The notes: generated by a model from the letters alone, not told the origin. A stretch of 64,000 bases of DNA from Pseudozobellia sp. WGM2 (GCF_017810075.1 NZ_JADNYK010000005.1:248001-312000), one strand, 5' to 3'. Positions 27,411-37,913 are shown, counted from the stretch's first letter. Program-made: numbers and translations.

Positions 27411-28844
27411 TTAATGAAGGTAATCGGGGTCAAATAAATCATTGGCTTCGCTTGGTACCGGCGCATTGGTCAGAGCTCGCCAATTTTTCAATTCGTGATG
27501 CAGTTGTTCGGTAATTTTAGGTTCTTGGTTGGTCAAATTTTTGGTTTCACCAATATCAGTTCTTAAGTTATACAGTTCAAGACCGCCATCTTCAAAATAT
27601 TCATGCAGTTTCCATTCTCCTGAAATGATAACGGAACCTGGCCTGGTTCGAAATAAAGGATCTCTGCCTTGGTCTTGATTTGCATCATACTTTTGTAGGT
27701 ATATGGGGAAATGGAAAAAGAGATTTCTTTCTATTTTGGCGTTATCGTACAGTACCTTTTCAAGATTGATACCATCTAATAGAGGTGCTTTTTGTAGGGG
27801 TTTCACAATACTTTGAAGAGTTGGGTAGAAGTCAAGGTTGCTTACAAGCTGGTCAGATGTCGCATTTGATTTTATCCTTTTGGGCCATTTAACTATTAGT
27901 GGTACCCGAATACCCCCTTCATAATACGAACCTTTTCCGGCCCTTAATGGGGTTTGTCTAGAAATAGCTCTAATTCCACCATTATCCGAAGTGAAAATAA
28001 CGAGTGTATTTTCTTCCAAACCTTCCTTTTTAAGCTTATTCAATATTCTTCCAACATTTTGGTCCATAGAATAAATCATTGCCGCATAGTCAGCCCTACT
28101 CTGTCCCTCTTCTGATTTTTTTGACTTAAACTTTTCAATAAGTTCTTGCTTGCCCATAATAGGAGTGTGCACGGTGTAATAGGGCAAATAGAGAAAAAAG
28201 GTAGAATCCTTAAATTTTTCAATATATGTAATGGCCTCATCGGTTAGTCTATCTGTAAGATATTCACCTTCAGGCCCATTCTCGATATAGTCGATATTGT
28301 AGGGTGAGAAATAACCATTTATGCCAGGATTGCCTTTCGAACTCCCCCCAACATTGTACTGAATGCCTTGTTTTTTAGGATTATCTCCCACATGCCATTT
28401 TCCTATACTACCAGTCACATAATCTGCAGATCGAAGCATTTTTGGCAGGGTGAAAATGGAGTCATTCAAATGGTCTTTGTTTTTTATGGGAATGAGTTTT
28501 CGAGTCTTAATATGGCCTCTTGCAGAAGGGCTAACAGTGTAAATACCATGTCTTGGAGTATTCAACCCGCTAAGAAGACAGGCCCGGCTGGGTGCACAAT
28601 TTGAAGCACCCGAATAAGCATTGCTAAACGACATCCCTTCTTTTGAAAGCCTATCGATATGGGGTGTTTCATAGTAAGTGCTTCCCATAAAACCCAAATC
28701 TTTATAACCTAGATCATCAATATTTATAATTACAATATTTGGTTTCTTTTTTTCATAATTATCGACCGTATTATCTTGCCCATGTATGAGTAGACTGGTT
28801 GTCAATATAAAAAGGTGATGAATGAAATAATTATTAAAAAACAT
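27411..28844 (-). CDS. Sulfatase, periplasmic (Cys-type, family S1)
   Basis: This 477-residue sulfatase has C-A-P-S-R with the modified Cys at residue 83, metal-binding NIDDLGYKDLG, SDNGGIRAIS and the C-terminal domain with GEWKLHEYFEDGGLELYNL. The signal peptide ends near HGQ. It starts 15 bases after the regulator stop codon, so it is likely transcribed with it, and is followed 82 bases later by another sulfatase on the same strand. Confidence 0.93.
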   Translation of the reverse strand: MFFNNYFIHHLFILTTSLLIHGQDNTVDNYEKKKPNIVIINIDDLGYKDLGFMGSTYYETPHIDRLSKEGMSFSNAYSGASNCAPSRACLLSGLNTPRHGIYTVSPSARGHIKTRKLIPIKNKDHLNDSIFTLPKMLRSADYVTGSIGKWHVGDNPKKQGIQYNVGGSSKGNPGINGYFSPYNIDYIENGPEGEYLTDRLTDEAITYIEKFKDSTFFLYLPYYTVHTPIMGKQELIEKFKSKKSEEGQSRADYAAMIYSMDQNVGRILNKLKKEGLEENTLVIFTSDNGGIRAISRQTPLRAGKGSYYEGGIRVPLIVKWPKRIKSNATSDQLVSNLDFYPTLQSIVKPLQKAPLLDGINLEKVLYDNAKIERNLFFHFPIYLQKYDANQDQGRDPLFRTRPGSVIISGEWKLHEYFEDGGLELYNLRTDIGETKNLTNQEPKITEQLHHELKNWRALTNAPVPSEANDLFDPDYLH

Positions 28845-28859
28845 TGGTAAGTAATTTGT

Positions 28860-31800
28860 TTAAGGTGTAGAGATATTTTTATCTGTATCATCAGCTAGTG
28901 CTTTTGCATAGTTTCTAGGGCTCATTCCATATTCTTTTTGAAAACATTTGCTAAAGTATTTTTGATTGCTGAAGCCAGTCATATACGCTACTTCAGAGAT
29001 GTATATATTCTTATCTCTTAAAAGTTGAGCGGCCCTTTCCAAGCGTATTTTTTTTATAAAATTTACAGGCGTCTCATTATTGATAGCTTGTAGTTTTCTA
29101 TATAAATTAGCCCTGCTCATTCCTATTTCCGAAGCTAAAAACTCAACGTTCAAAGAATTATCATCCATATAATTTTCAATTATGTTAACGAGATTGGCAA
29201 TGAACTTTTCATCGTTTGTTTCATATTGAACTTCTGATGGAGCACCTGTAACTACCTTACTATATCTGTCTTTTAACATTAGTCTTGTTTCAAAACAGTT
29301 CTTAACCTTCCACTTTACAAATTCTAGGCTGAACGGTTTTTCAATATAATCTTCGGCGCCCAAACTCAAACATTCTATTTTAGTTTCAGCAGAGTTCTTG
29401 GCGGTGAGCATAAAAACAGGAATAGATTTGGTAGCATCATTGCTTTTAACCATTTTGAGCATGCTTATGCCGTCGGTCACGGGCATAAGTATGTCACAAA
29501 TTATGAGGTCAGGTTTTTGACTAATACAGGCTTCAAACCCTTCTGTACCATTAATCGCTTCAATAATGACGTAATCATTTGAAAGATCATCCTTTACCAT
29601 CTGCCTCAATTCATCATTATCCTCGACCAATAATATTTTGGATTTTGCCGACTGGTTATTTTTTGAACGTTGGTCAAACTCTTGAGAAATTTCTTCGATT
29701 ACTTGATATTCAGAGTTTTTGATGAAATTTTTGGTCAATGGAATTCTGGTGTCTACTCTTTCTTTCTTATGATAGGTCTTTTTGTTGATGGGCAGATAAA
29801 AGGTGAACTCTGTAAATACGTTCTCGGTACTTCGAACTTCAATATGCCCATGGTGCTTTTCTACTAGTTTTTGTACCAGCTCCATGCCGATTCCGGTTCC
29901 GGGTATTTGATTACTATACTGCTTGGTAGATTGGTAATAACGATCAAAGATATGTGGTAAATCAGCTTCTGGTATGCCTATGCCATTATCTTTTACGGTA
30001 CACTCTATAAAAAGGTTCGAACTCAATTTTTTAAAAGGATATGAAGGAACTTTTGATTCTTTCGTTCTTTCTAAGGTCACAACTATTTCGCCATTTTTTT
30101 GAGTGTATTTAAATGCATTTGACAATAGATTGAACAAGATTTTTTCTAAGATGTCGACATCATACCATGCTATAATTTCTTTTTCTTCTGTTAAAAAGAG
30201 ATAATCTATCTCATAAATTCTAGCAAAATCATTGAAAGCACTTTTAATAATTTCAACATCCTTTAATAGATTATTTCTCGAGATGTTTAATTTTATTTTG
30301 CCCTCATCAAATTTGCGAATATCCATCAACTGATTGATCAGCCGATGCATTCTTAAGGTATTATTGTATATTCTTTGAGAGGTCACAGGGCCAAGAGTGA
30401 ACTTTCTCTCTTTTACCACTTTCTCAATAGTGCCTAGAATAAGTGAGAGGGGCGTTCTTAGTTCATGTGAAATATCTGTGAAGAACACCATTTTCATTCT
30501 ATTGATTTCATTATCTTTTTCCCTACTTACAGTTTCGGCCACCAGTTTTTTCTTCAGACGATACCATCTCTTTATCAACGTATATGCGATAAAACTAAGA
30601 AGGGCAAATAAGATTAAATAGAAGGTGTATGCAAGTTTGCTTTTCCAAAAGGGTGGGTTTATCTTAAAGTTGATCGTTGTGGGTTGATTGTTCCAAATGC
30701 CGTCGTTATTGGTGCTTTTAACATTAAAAGTATATTCACCAGGTGGTAGGTCATTATAATTGGCATTGCGATTGGAGGCTTTTGTATAGTGCCAAAAATC
30801 GTTGACACCATCGAGTTTGTAGGCAAAATGATTTTTATTGGGTGCAGTTAGGTCAAGAGAAGAAAATTCAAAAGCAATATTATTTTGGTCATATTCTAGT
30901 GTCAAGGTAGTATCTCTGCCACTATGTATTTTAACTCGATTATTTTCTTCAAAAGAATCAGATTTATCAAAACCGTTGAATATGGTATAATTGGTTATTA
31001 CAGTATTTGGTTTTAAGGCAATTTTTTCAAAACTACTGGTGCTGACGGTGTAAAACCCTCCAGGACAGCCAAAAACAGCATTTCCCAATTGGTCTGCAGT
31101 AAATGAATTGAAAACAAAATGACTTTCATCCACCCCATCTTCAACCGAAAAATTTACAAATTGCTCTTCTTTTACATTGAATTGAGAAATTCCCGCCCTT
31201 GTACTTAACCATATATTTCCTGATGCATTTTTGGTAATACCTGCAACCGTAGTAGAGGCCAGTCCTTCCTTCTTCCCATAGTTTTTAAACACATTTGAGT
31301 CATAATCATAAAGGTTAAGCCCACCTCCTCGTGTTCCAATCCATAAACGAGCATTTTCTTCAAGAAAGCAAAGGATAGCATTCGAGTTCAACCCATTTTC
31401 TTTAGGGGCGTAGGCAAGTATTTGCTCATTGATCAAGTCTATCTTAAATAGCCCATCTCCTCTGGTTCCAATCCAGATGTTCTGCTTTTTGTCAAGATGC
31501 ATTGCGGATACATTCTTGTCTCTAAAAGAAGCGATGACCTTTTCTTTAAATTCGGCCAATTTTTTTTCGGAACTTATGATATCAACTCCACCGCCCCAAA
31601 GACCTACCCATATTTCATTGGAATTTAAAGAAATTATATCTCTAACTGTTTTATTATACTTTTTAAGTGTATCAAATTGAATCTTAATATTTTCCCCTGA
31701 CTGTGTCTTCTCTGATTTTAATAAATAGGGGCCTGTTCCCATAAGGTATTGGTTACGCTGGTAACTGTGTTTTACCATTCCGAAGTTTTGTTTCGATTCT

Positions 31801-32972
31801 ACCAATAACTGTAGATTTTTAGTACTTATATTATAGGAATAAAAGCCAATATCTTCAAGATATAAGAAGATATGTCGTTGATCATCATCAAGCACCATAG
31901 ATCGCACAAGACCATTTGAACTTCCTACCCCTAGGTTGATATAATCAAAAATCGAATTACGGTTATTATACATTTTTACACCTTGGTCAGTAGCAATCCA
32001 TAAATTATTATAACTATCCATAACAAGATCGTTTATGTGGTTGTCATTGACCCTACTTACATCATTTTCTATTTTTTCATTAATGCAACTAAAGAGGTAT
32101 TGATTATCTTTTTTGTTTAACGTGTATATTTTTGACGGGGTGGCCAACCATGTGCTATTTGATTTAAGGTCATTTGAAATAGCGCGTAAATCAGAGAAGT
32201 TCACATCTACCTCGACATCATTAATTTTTTGTTGTACAGCTAACTTGAAGTTATTCTTATAATAAGCTAGCAGAAATATGCCCTTGTCGGTAACGGCTAA
32301 AAAATGGTTGTTATCCAGTGGCGATAAAAATCTAGTGGGAATGTCAAAACTGGTTTTTATAATTTTATTACCTGAGCCAATGGCCCATATGCCTTGAGGT
32401 GTGGCAAACCAATGCCTGCCAAATAGGTCTTCGCAGTAATCATCAATTTCGCGGTCATAGGTCCATTGAAAATTCTTTTGTAGGTAATTTAACTGCGTTT
32501 GAAATTCAATTTTAGAAATTTCATTATGAGGTGTTATTTTGATGATACCGGTATTTCTAAGATTGGCCCAAATGGTTCCATCCTTAGATTTTCCAAGTAT
32601 TGTAGTAGTATTGTTTTTATAGAACCCTTTAAAGCTGTGGGTAGCTCTATGGTATCTAATAAGATAACTTTCACTTCCTATCCATAAGTTGCCTAAATCA
32701 TCTTCAATAATAGAATTGATACTGTTGTTGGGTATAGAGTTTTGGTCAAAAACATCATATTGATTTTCCAATAAGGTATGCCCATCATATCTATAAAGTC
32801 CACTATCGGTCCCTAACCATAAAAAACCTAGATGGTCGGCAAAAACGGTATTGGTTTTTTTATTGAACCTACCACCATCGACGCGTAATTCGTTGAGGTG
32901 CACATCAATTTTTTGACTATTTCCTATACTTAACCATAGGGAAAAAAAGAAAAAGGTAATGAATGCTTTCAT
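28860..32972 (-). CDS. Hybrid two-component system sensor-regulator (HTCS) of the locus
   Basis: This 1370-residue protein combines sensor and regulator. After a signal peptide come about 14 two-component regulator propeller repeats (to about residue 690) and a Y_Y_Y domain (NFKINPPFW). A membrane helix lies near residue 800. The histidine kinase has SHELRTPLS (His near 833) and an ATPase with NAFKYT and GTGIGMELV. The receiver has IICDILMPVTD (Asp near 1160), and an AraC-type DNA-binding domain closes the protein (SNQKYFSKCFQKEYGMSPRNY). HTCS proteins sense a periplasmic oligosaccharide and activate the neighbouring susC operon. It is divergent from susC and followed closely by two sulfatases. 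Confidence 0.95.
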   Translation of the reverse strand: MKAFITFFFFSLWLSIGNSQKIDVHLNELRVDGGRFNKKTNTVFADHLGFLWLGTDSGLYRYDGHTLLENQYDVFDQNSIPNNSINSIIEDDLGNLWIGSESYLIRYHRATHSFKGFYKNNTTTILGKSKDGTIWANLRNTGIIKITPHNEISKIEFQTQLNYLQKNFQWTYDREIDDYCEDLFGRHWFATPQGIWAIGSGNKIIKTSFDIPTRFLSPLDNNHFLAVTDKGIFLLAYYKNNFKLAVQQKINDVEVDVNFSDLRAISNDLKSNSTWLATPSKIYTLNKKDNQYLFSCINEKIENDVSRVNDNHINDLVMDSYNNLWIATDQGVKMYNNRNSIFDYINLGVGSSNGLVRSMVLDDDQRHIFLYLEDIGFYSYNISTKNLQLLVESKQNFGMVKHSYQRNQYLMGTGPYLLKSEKTQSGENIKIQFDTLKKYNKTVRDIISLNSNEIWVGLWGGGVDIISSEKKLAEFKEKVIASFRDKNVSAMHLDKKQNIWIGTRGDGLFKIDLINEQILAYAPKENGLNSNAILCFLEENARLWIGTRGGGLNLYDYDSNVFKNYGKKEGLASTTVAGITKNASGNIWLSTRAGISQFNVKEEQFVNFSVEDGVDESHFVFNSFTADQLGNAVFGCPGGFYTVSTSSFEKIALKPNTVITNYTIFNGFDKSDSFEENNRVKIHSGRDTTLTLEYDQNNIAFEFSSLDLTAPNKNHFAYKLDGVNDFWHYTKASNRNANYNDLPPGEYTFNVKSTNNDGIWNNQPTTINFKINPPFWKSKLAYTFYLILFALLSFIAYTLIKRWYRLKKKLVAETVSREKDNEINRMKMVFFTDISHELRTPLSLILGTIEKVVKERKFTLGPVTSQRIYNNTLRMHRLINQLMDIRKFDEGKIKLNISRNNLLKDVEIIKSAFNDFARIYEIDYLFLTEEKEIIAWYDVDILEKILFNLLSNAFKYTQKNGEIVVTLERTKESKVPSYPFKKLSSNLFIECTVKDNGIGIPEADLPHIFDRYYQSTKQYSNQIPGTGIGMELVQKLVEKHHGHIEVRSTENVFTEFTFYLPINKKTYHKKERVDTRIPLTKNFIKNSEYQVIEEISQEFDQRSKNNQSAKSKILLVEDNDELRQMVKDDLSNDYVIIEAINGTEGFEACISQKPDLIICDILMPVTDGISMLKMVKSNDATKSIPVFMLTAKNSAETKIECLSLGAEDYIEKPFSLEFVKWKVKNCFETRLMLKDRYSKVVTGAPSEVQYETNDEKFIANLVNIIENYMDDNSLNVEFLASEIGMSRANLYRKLQAINNETPVNFIKKIRLERAAQLLRDKNIYISEVAYMTGFSNQKYFSKCFQKEYGMSPRNYAKALADDTDKNISTP

Positions 32973-32989
32973 TTTTTCGGGGCAATCGA

Positions 32990-32997
32990 CAAAGTTA
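32990..32997 (-). promoter_or_regulatory. -7 box of the HTCS gene
   Basis: Read on the minus strand this is TAACTTTG, matching TAnnTTTG, 17 bases before the HTCS start codon. No -33 box was found at the usual spacing. Confidence 0.4.
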
Positions 32998-33070
32998 GAG
33001 ATGAACTTCTTTTAATGTTAACTACACTACAACACCTCATTGTAAGATTTGTTTTAAATATAGGGCAATT

Positions 33071-33118
33071 ATGTTGCAAATTCTTGCTTGATAGTTATTA
33101 TCCGGGTGTTTGCAACAT
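33071..33118. promoter_or_regulatory. 10-bp inverted repeat, candidate operator between HTCS and susC
   Basis: ATGTTGCAAA at 33071-33080 and its exact reverse complement at 33109-33118 are separated by 28 bases. The core TTGCAA is itself a palindrome. The pair lies almost midway between the divergent start codons at 32972 and 33229. A role as the HTCS binding site is inference. Confidence 0.45.
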
Positions 33119-33228
33119 TTGTATACCTATTTGAGATTTTCAACTTCCATCAACAGATTACATTTATACCATTGCCTAGAAACTCAACTCTAGGGCTACT
33201 AATTACATAATTAATCAACAAAACCATT

Positions 33229-36200
33229 ATGAATGTAAAACGATTAGTATTACTGTTAATGTTGTACAGTACTTGGTCTTTTCAAGCGCAACAAATAGTA
33301 ACAGGTACCATTACCGATGAAACCGGGCAACCTTTGCCGGGTGTGAACGTATTGGTAAAAGGATCAGCAAAAGGGGCAGTTGCAGATTTTGACGGAAATT
33401 ACTCCATAGAAGCACCTACGGGAGCAACGTTGGAGTTCACCTATTTGGGCTTTTTGCCCCAGACCATTTCAATAGGTAATGAATCCACTATTAACGTGGT
33501 GTTGCAAGAAGATGTTTCTCAGCTAGATGAGGTAGTTGTTATTGGCTATGGTACGGCCACCAAAAAAGATTTGGTATCCTCCGTATCGTCGGTAAAATCA
33601 GACGTACTTGAAAATCAACCGGTAGCAAGGGTAGACCAAGCCCTTCAAGGTAGGGCGACTGGTGTTGAAGTAACTTCTAACAGTGGTACACCAGGATCAG
33701 GTGCTACCATTCGAATTCGAGGTAATAGCTCAATTAATGGTAATAACGACCCACTGTATGTGGTAGACGGTTTTATTGCCGGAACTGGCTTTGACCTAAA
33801 TACCATTAACGTAAACGATATTGAATCAATTGAAATTTTGAAAGACGCTACCGCTCTTTCGATATATGGAACAAGAGGGGCCTCTGGAGTTGTTTTGATC
33901 ACCACCAAAAATGGGAAAGGTATGGCGCCCGGGAAACCCAAGATATCCATCAACCACTATTATAGTTTACAACAAACGGCCAATAGGATTGAAATTTTAG
34001 GAGGTCAAGATTTTATAGATTATAAAAATGAATCATATCAATTTGTACCAGGTGCAGATGGATTTGGATTCACAGATACCTCGTTACCGTTGGTGTTGAA
34101 TCCTAATAATACTACTACCACAGATTGGTTAGATTTGGTTGAACAGCCCGGTGGCATATCAAATACCGATGTTTCGGTTACCGGAAACTCGGAAAACGCC
34201 AACTATTTTATTTCGGGTAACTATTTTAACCAAAAAGGGGTTTTAAGAGGTTCTGGTCTAGAACGGGTAAACTTCAGGACTAATCTGGATGTAAAGGTCT
34301 CGGATCGACTTAAAACGGGAATCAGAGCCAATATTACCCATTATAAAGTTGAAAATAATAAAGTAGACTACGGGGGTATAGTGGCCAATGTGCTTCCTAT
34401 TCGTCCTGTTTATTTAGAAGATGGAAGCTTCTCGTTTGAAAACCCTATTAGTGCAGGGTTAGAAAGAAATCCTGAAGCTGATATACAATTGCGTGTCGAC
34501 CATGATTTATTTACTCAACTCATTACTAACGCCTACGTTGAATATGAATTGGCAAAGAACCTATCTTTCAAATCTACTTTTGGTGCTCAGTTGAATTATG
34601 TTAAAGAAAACAACTATTTACCTGGGATCCTACCAGAAAGGGTCAATGGAGGCTTTGGAAGGGTCAATACCAATTTTTCCAAAAGTCTTTTGAACGAAAA
34701 CACCTTAAATTATGGTTTGGATCTTGAAGACCATTCCATTAAGGTGTTGGGCGGTTTTACCTGGCAAAAAGATAATAATGAAAGTACGTTTTCTGAAGCC
34801 GACCAGTTTCCTAATGATGTAGTGCTATTTAACAACTTGGCCTTAGGTAATTCCGAAACGGCCAAAGTTGGTTCAGGTTATGGCCAAAGAACATTGACCT
34901 CGTTTTTGGGTCGGGTCAATTATGGCTATCAAAGTAAATATTTGCTCACATTGGTAGGCAGATACGATGGTTCTTCGGTTTTTGAAACAGGTAACAAATA
35001 TGCCTTCTTCCCATCTGTTGGTGTGGCTTGGAATATTGATGAAGAGGCTTTTATGCAAGAGTCGGATGTAATCGATAGATTTAAGGTAAGAGGTAGCTAT
35101 GGTATCGTTGGTGAACAAGGTGTGGCAGCTTATAATTCCATATCGACTTATGCCAACACCACCACGGTCTTCAATGGCTCATTGGTAAATGGCGTCTTGG
35201 TAGGCCAAGTGCCTAGTAGCGGTTTAACATGGGAAACAACCAAACAGCTGGATTTAGGTTTAGAATTAGGCTTTCTAAACCATAGAATCACTTTTGAAGC
35301 GGATTATTATAAAAAGACGACTGAAGACCTTTTACTTTCAGTAGCCTTATCAGGGCAAGTTGGTGCCAATTCTACAACCCAATTACAGAATTTAGGCTCC
35401 GTTGAAAATCGGGGTTTTGAAATAGGTTTAAATACGATTAACGTACAAAATGAAGATTTTACGTGGGAGTCGAATATTAGTGTTTCCTCCAATAAAAGTG
35501 AAATCCTTGAATTGGATGACCAAGAGTATATCTCACTGCAATCTACAGGAAATCAAGGAGGAAACTCGGCAAGGTTGATTGTCGGGGAAGCGCTGCCAAC
35601 CTTTGTTGGTGCCAACTATTTAGGTACCTACAAAAGTGCTGATGAGATTATTGCAGATGGTAGAGAAGGTCGATCATTTATCGGTGGGCCTCGATACGAA
35701 GATTTAAATGGCGATGGTAATATAAATGATGAGGATTTTTTAGTGCTGGGTAGTCCGATTCCCGATTTCTACGGAGGTTTCAGAAATACCTTTACCTACA
35801 AGAACCTTTCTTTAGATGTATTTTTTCATGGTAGCTACGGTGCCGAAATATTCAACGTGAGAACACAGACGGCCTATTTTGGTAGAGGAGAGCAGAACAT
35901 TGATCCTATTGTTTTGAATAGATTTATACCGGCGGTCAACGAAACAACTGATATACCAAGGGCTGGACCTTCAAATAGCCTATTTAACCCAAACAGTAGT
36001 TTAAATATCGAAGATGGGTCTTATTTAAGATTGAAAACGGCCACTCTAAATTATAAAGTGCCTTTGGAATCTGGAATGTTAGGCGATGTTTTCAGTAGTC
36101 TAAATGTTTACGCTACGGGTACCAATTTATTACTCTTTACAGATTTTTCACTTGGAGACCCAGAAGTTAACAACTTTACAGCAGGTAACGGATTAAATTC

Positions 36201-36276
36201 TGTATCCCAAGGCTTTGCATCGGGACAATACCCATATGCCAGAACAATTACCTTAGGCGTAAAAATGGAATTCTAA
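33229..36276 (+). CDS. SusC-like TonB-dependent outer membrane receptor
   Basis: This 1015-residue barrel imports glycan fragments. After the signal peptide there is a carboxypeptidase-regulatory-like domain (ITDETGQPLPGVNVLVKG to about residue 95). The plug domain follows, with the SusC signature IESIEILKDATALSIYGTRGASG, then a long outer membrane barrel ending in the aromatic-terminated strand (LGVKMEF). It pairs with the SusD gene 14 bases downstream. The HTCS on the opposite strand would control it. The imported glycan is not known. Confidence 0.96.
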   Translation: MNVKRLVLLLMLYSTWSFQAQQIVTGTITDETGQPLPGVNVLVKGSAKGAVADFDGNYSIEAPTGATLEFTYLGFLPQTISIGNESTINVVLQEDVSQLDEVVVIGYGTATKKDLVSSVSSVKSDVLENQPVARVDQALQGRATGVEVTSNSGTPGSGATIRIRGNSSINGNNDPLYVVDGFIAGTGFDLNTINVNDIESIEILKDATALSIYGTRGASGVVLITTKNGKGMAPGKPKISINHYYSLQQTANRIEILGGQDFIDYKNESYQFVPGADGFGFTDTSLPLVLNPNNTTTTDWLDLVEQPGGISNTDVSVTGNSENANYFISGNYFNQKGVLRGSGLERVNFRTNLDVKVSDRLKTGIRANITHYKVENNKVDYGGIVANVLPIRPVYLEDGSFSFENPISAGLERNPEADIQLRVDHDLFTQLITNAYVEYELAKNLSFKSTFGAQLNYVKENNYLPGILPERVNGGFGRVNTNFSKSLLNENTLNYGLDLEDHSIKVLGGFTWQKDNNESTFSEADQFPNDVVLFNNLALGNSETAKVGSGYGQRTLTSFLGRVNYGYQSKYLLTLVGRYDGSSVFETGNKYAFFPSVGVAWNIDEEAFMQESDVIDRFKVRGSYGIVGEQGVAAYNSISTYANTTTVFNGSLVNGVLVGQVPSSGLTWETTKQLDLGLELGFLNHRITFEADYYKKTTEDLLLSVALSGQVGANSTTQLQNLGSVENRGFEIGLNTINVQNEDFTWESNISVSSNKSEILELDDQEYISLQSTGNQGGNSARLIVGEALPTFVGANYLGTYKSADEIIADGREGRSFIGGPRYEDLNGDGNINDEDFLVLGSPIPDFYGGFRNTFTYKNLSLDVFFHGSYGAEIFNVRTQTAYFGRGEQNIDPIVLNRFIPAVNETTDIPRAGPSNSLFNPNSSLNIEDGSYLRLKTATLNYKVPLESGMLGDVFSSLNVYATGTNLLLFTDFSLGDPEVNNFTAGNGLNSVSQGFASGQYPYARTITLGVKMEF

Positions 36277-36289
36277 ATAATATAGAGAT

Positions 36290-37852
36290 ATGAAAACTAA
36301 ATATATAAATAATTTATTCCCGCTTCTTTTGGGCTTTTTACTTCTATGCTCATGTGATGAATTTCTTGAAGAAGATTTAAGGGATGAGATAACGCCAGAT
36401 GCCTTTTTTACCAATGATAAAGAGGCTGAATTGGCCGTAAATGGGGTCTACAGATTATACCATGATAACAATTTGTACAGACAAAGGGGCCTCGATGATT
36501 ACTATACGAGTGGAGCCGATATTCAAGCGGCGAATAGAGATGTAAACGGGGCCATTCATAACTATTTGATTCAAGAAGGTACCGCAGACGGTAACGGAAC
36601 TTGGATCCAACTATATCGGGTGGTAAATAATACTACTGAATTTATTACCAATATTGAAGGTAATGAAAGCTTGTCGGAGGCAATAAGAGACCAACGTTTG
36701 GGCGAGCTATTGTTTTTGAGGGCTTTGGCCTATTTTCATTTAACCAACCTCTGGGGCGATGTTCCTTTCTATACGGAACAGTTGCCAGTTCCGGAAAGGT
36801 CGGTTTTAGGTAGACATCCAAAAGAAGAAATTAGAAGCGCCATGAAAGCCGATTTATCTAGAGCCTTCGATTTGTTACCGACTTCCTATTCCGGTAATGA
36901 TCTAGGTAGAGCAAGTAAGTGGGCGGCCGCCACCCTAAAGGCAAAATACCATTTGTTTGATGAAGAGTGGGCAGAGGCCAAGGCGGAATGTGATATCATA
37001 ATCGATCAAAGTCCGCACAGGTTGTTAGATGATTATGCTGCTGTTTTTGATCAATCGGACCCAAGTAATCAATATAACGATGAGCATATTTTTGCTGTTG
37101 ATTTTGAGGCCGATTTAGGTGGACCGTTAAATACGACTAGAACAGATGACTATAATCCACGTATTAGAGACGAGCCTTTTAACCGAAATGGAGATACCAT
37201 TATCAACGGGCAGACATACCAACGTGTAGATTATTTTCAGAATCAGGTATTACGGCCTAGAAATGAGGATATGACCGGTTACGGTTGGTCGGTTCCTTTA
37301 CCTGAATTCGCCCTCCGTGAAAATTGGCAAGAAGGTGATTTAAGATATGATGCCACCATTGTTACAGAGTATCTTGGCTGGAAATTGTCGTTTCCATATT
37401 TTAGAAAGAACTGGAATTTAGATCAAGAAAACTCCCTGAGAGGAAACCACCCAGAGAATTATATAGTTTATCGTTTGGCTGATGTTTACTTGTTGGCTGC
37501 TGAAGCTGAAAATGAGTTGAACGGACCAGGAGCTGCCTATGCGTATGTAAACAAGGTGAGAGAACGAGCTTTTGAGCCTGACCAACCCTGGAGTGGTATG
37601 TCACAAGACGAATTTAGAGAGGCTATGTACGAAGAACGCAAGTTCGAATTGAGCGCTGAAGGCCACCGTAGAATGGACCTTATACGTTGGGGTATTTTAC
37701 TCGATATAGTTAAATCGGTAGAGCATAGGCAGTGGAATAATCCCGGTGCCAATATTCAACCTTACCACGTATTGTTACCGATACCTCAAAATCAGTTGGA
37801 GTTGAACCCGAATTTACTGGAATCGGACCCTACGAATAACGGCTATAGGTAA
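36290..37852 (+). CDS. SusD-like surface glycan-binding lipoprotein
   Basis: This 520-residue outer membrane lipoprotein acts as a lid over the SusC pore. The lipobox LLLCSC ends at Cys22, followed by the typical DEFLEEDLRDEITPDAFF start. TPR-like helices follow (LGELLFLRALAYFHLTNLWGDVPFY), and the C-terminal RagB/SusD signature VYRLADVYLLAAEAENELN is followed by ERKFELSAEGHRRMDLIRWG. It pairs with SusC, and a hairpin just after its stop may separate it from the enzymes downstream. Confidence 0.96.
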   Translation: MKTKYINNLFPLLLGFLLLCSCDEFLEEDLRDEITPDAFFTNDKEAELAVNGVYRLYHDNNLYRQRGLDDYYTSGADIQAANRDVNGAIHNYLIQEGTADGNGTWIQLYRVVNNTTEFITNIEGNESLSEAIRDQRLGELLFLRALAYFHLTNLWGDVPFYTEQLPVPERSVLGRHPKEEIRSAMKADLSRAFDLLPTSYSGNDLGRASKWAAATLKAKYHLFDEEWAEAKAECDIIIDQSPHRLLDDYAAVFDQSDPSNQYNDEHIFAVDFEADLGGPLNTTRTDDYNPRIRDEPFNRNGDTIINGQTYQRVDYFQNQVLRPRNEDMTGYGWSVPLPEFALRENWQEGDLRYDATIVTEYLGWKLSFPYFRKNWNLDQENSLRGNHPENYIVYRLADVYLLAAEAENELNGPGAAYAYVNKVRERAFEPDQPWSGMSQDEFREAMYEERKFELSAEGHRRMDLIRWGILLDIVKSVEHRQWNNPGANIQPYHVLLPIPQNQLELNPNLLESDPTNNGYR

Positions 37853-37867
37853 AATTAAATTGACAAC

Positions 37868-37899
37868 AACCACGAAGCAGTTTAATAAGTTTCGTGGTT
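37868..37899 (+). terminator. Hairpin after susD, possible attenuator or mRNA end
   Basis: AACCACGAA pairs with TTCGTGGTT around a 14-base loop and is followed by a T-rich stretch (TTTATTTTATATT). It starts 15 bases after the susD stop and ends 14 bases before the sulfatase ATG at 37914. It looks like a weak terminator inside the operon. Confidence 0.5.
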
Positions 37900-37913
37900 T
37901 TATTTTATATTCC

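Noticed and set aside
37860-37913. N-terminal extension of the first sulfatase from a TTG at 37860
   Set aside because: It would translate through the hairpin and places the lipobox far from the N-terminus; ATG 37914 fits the signal peptide.
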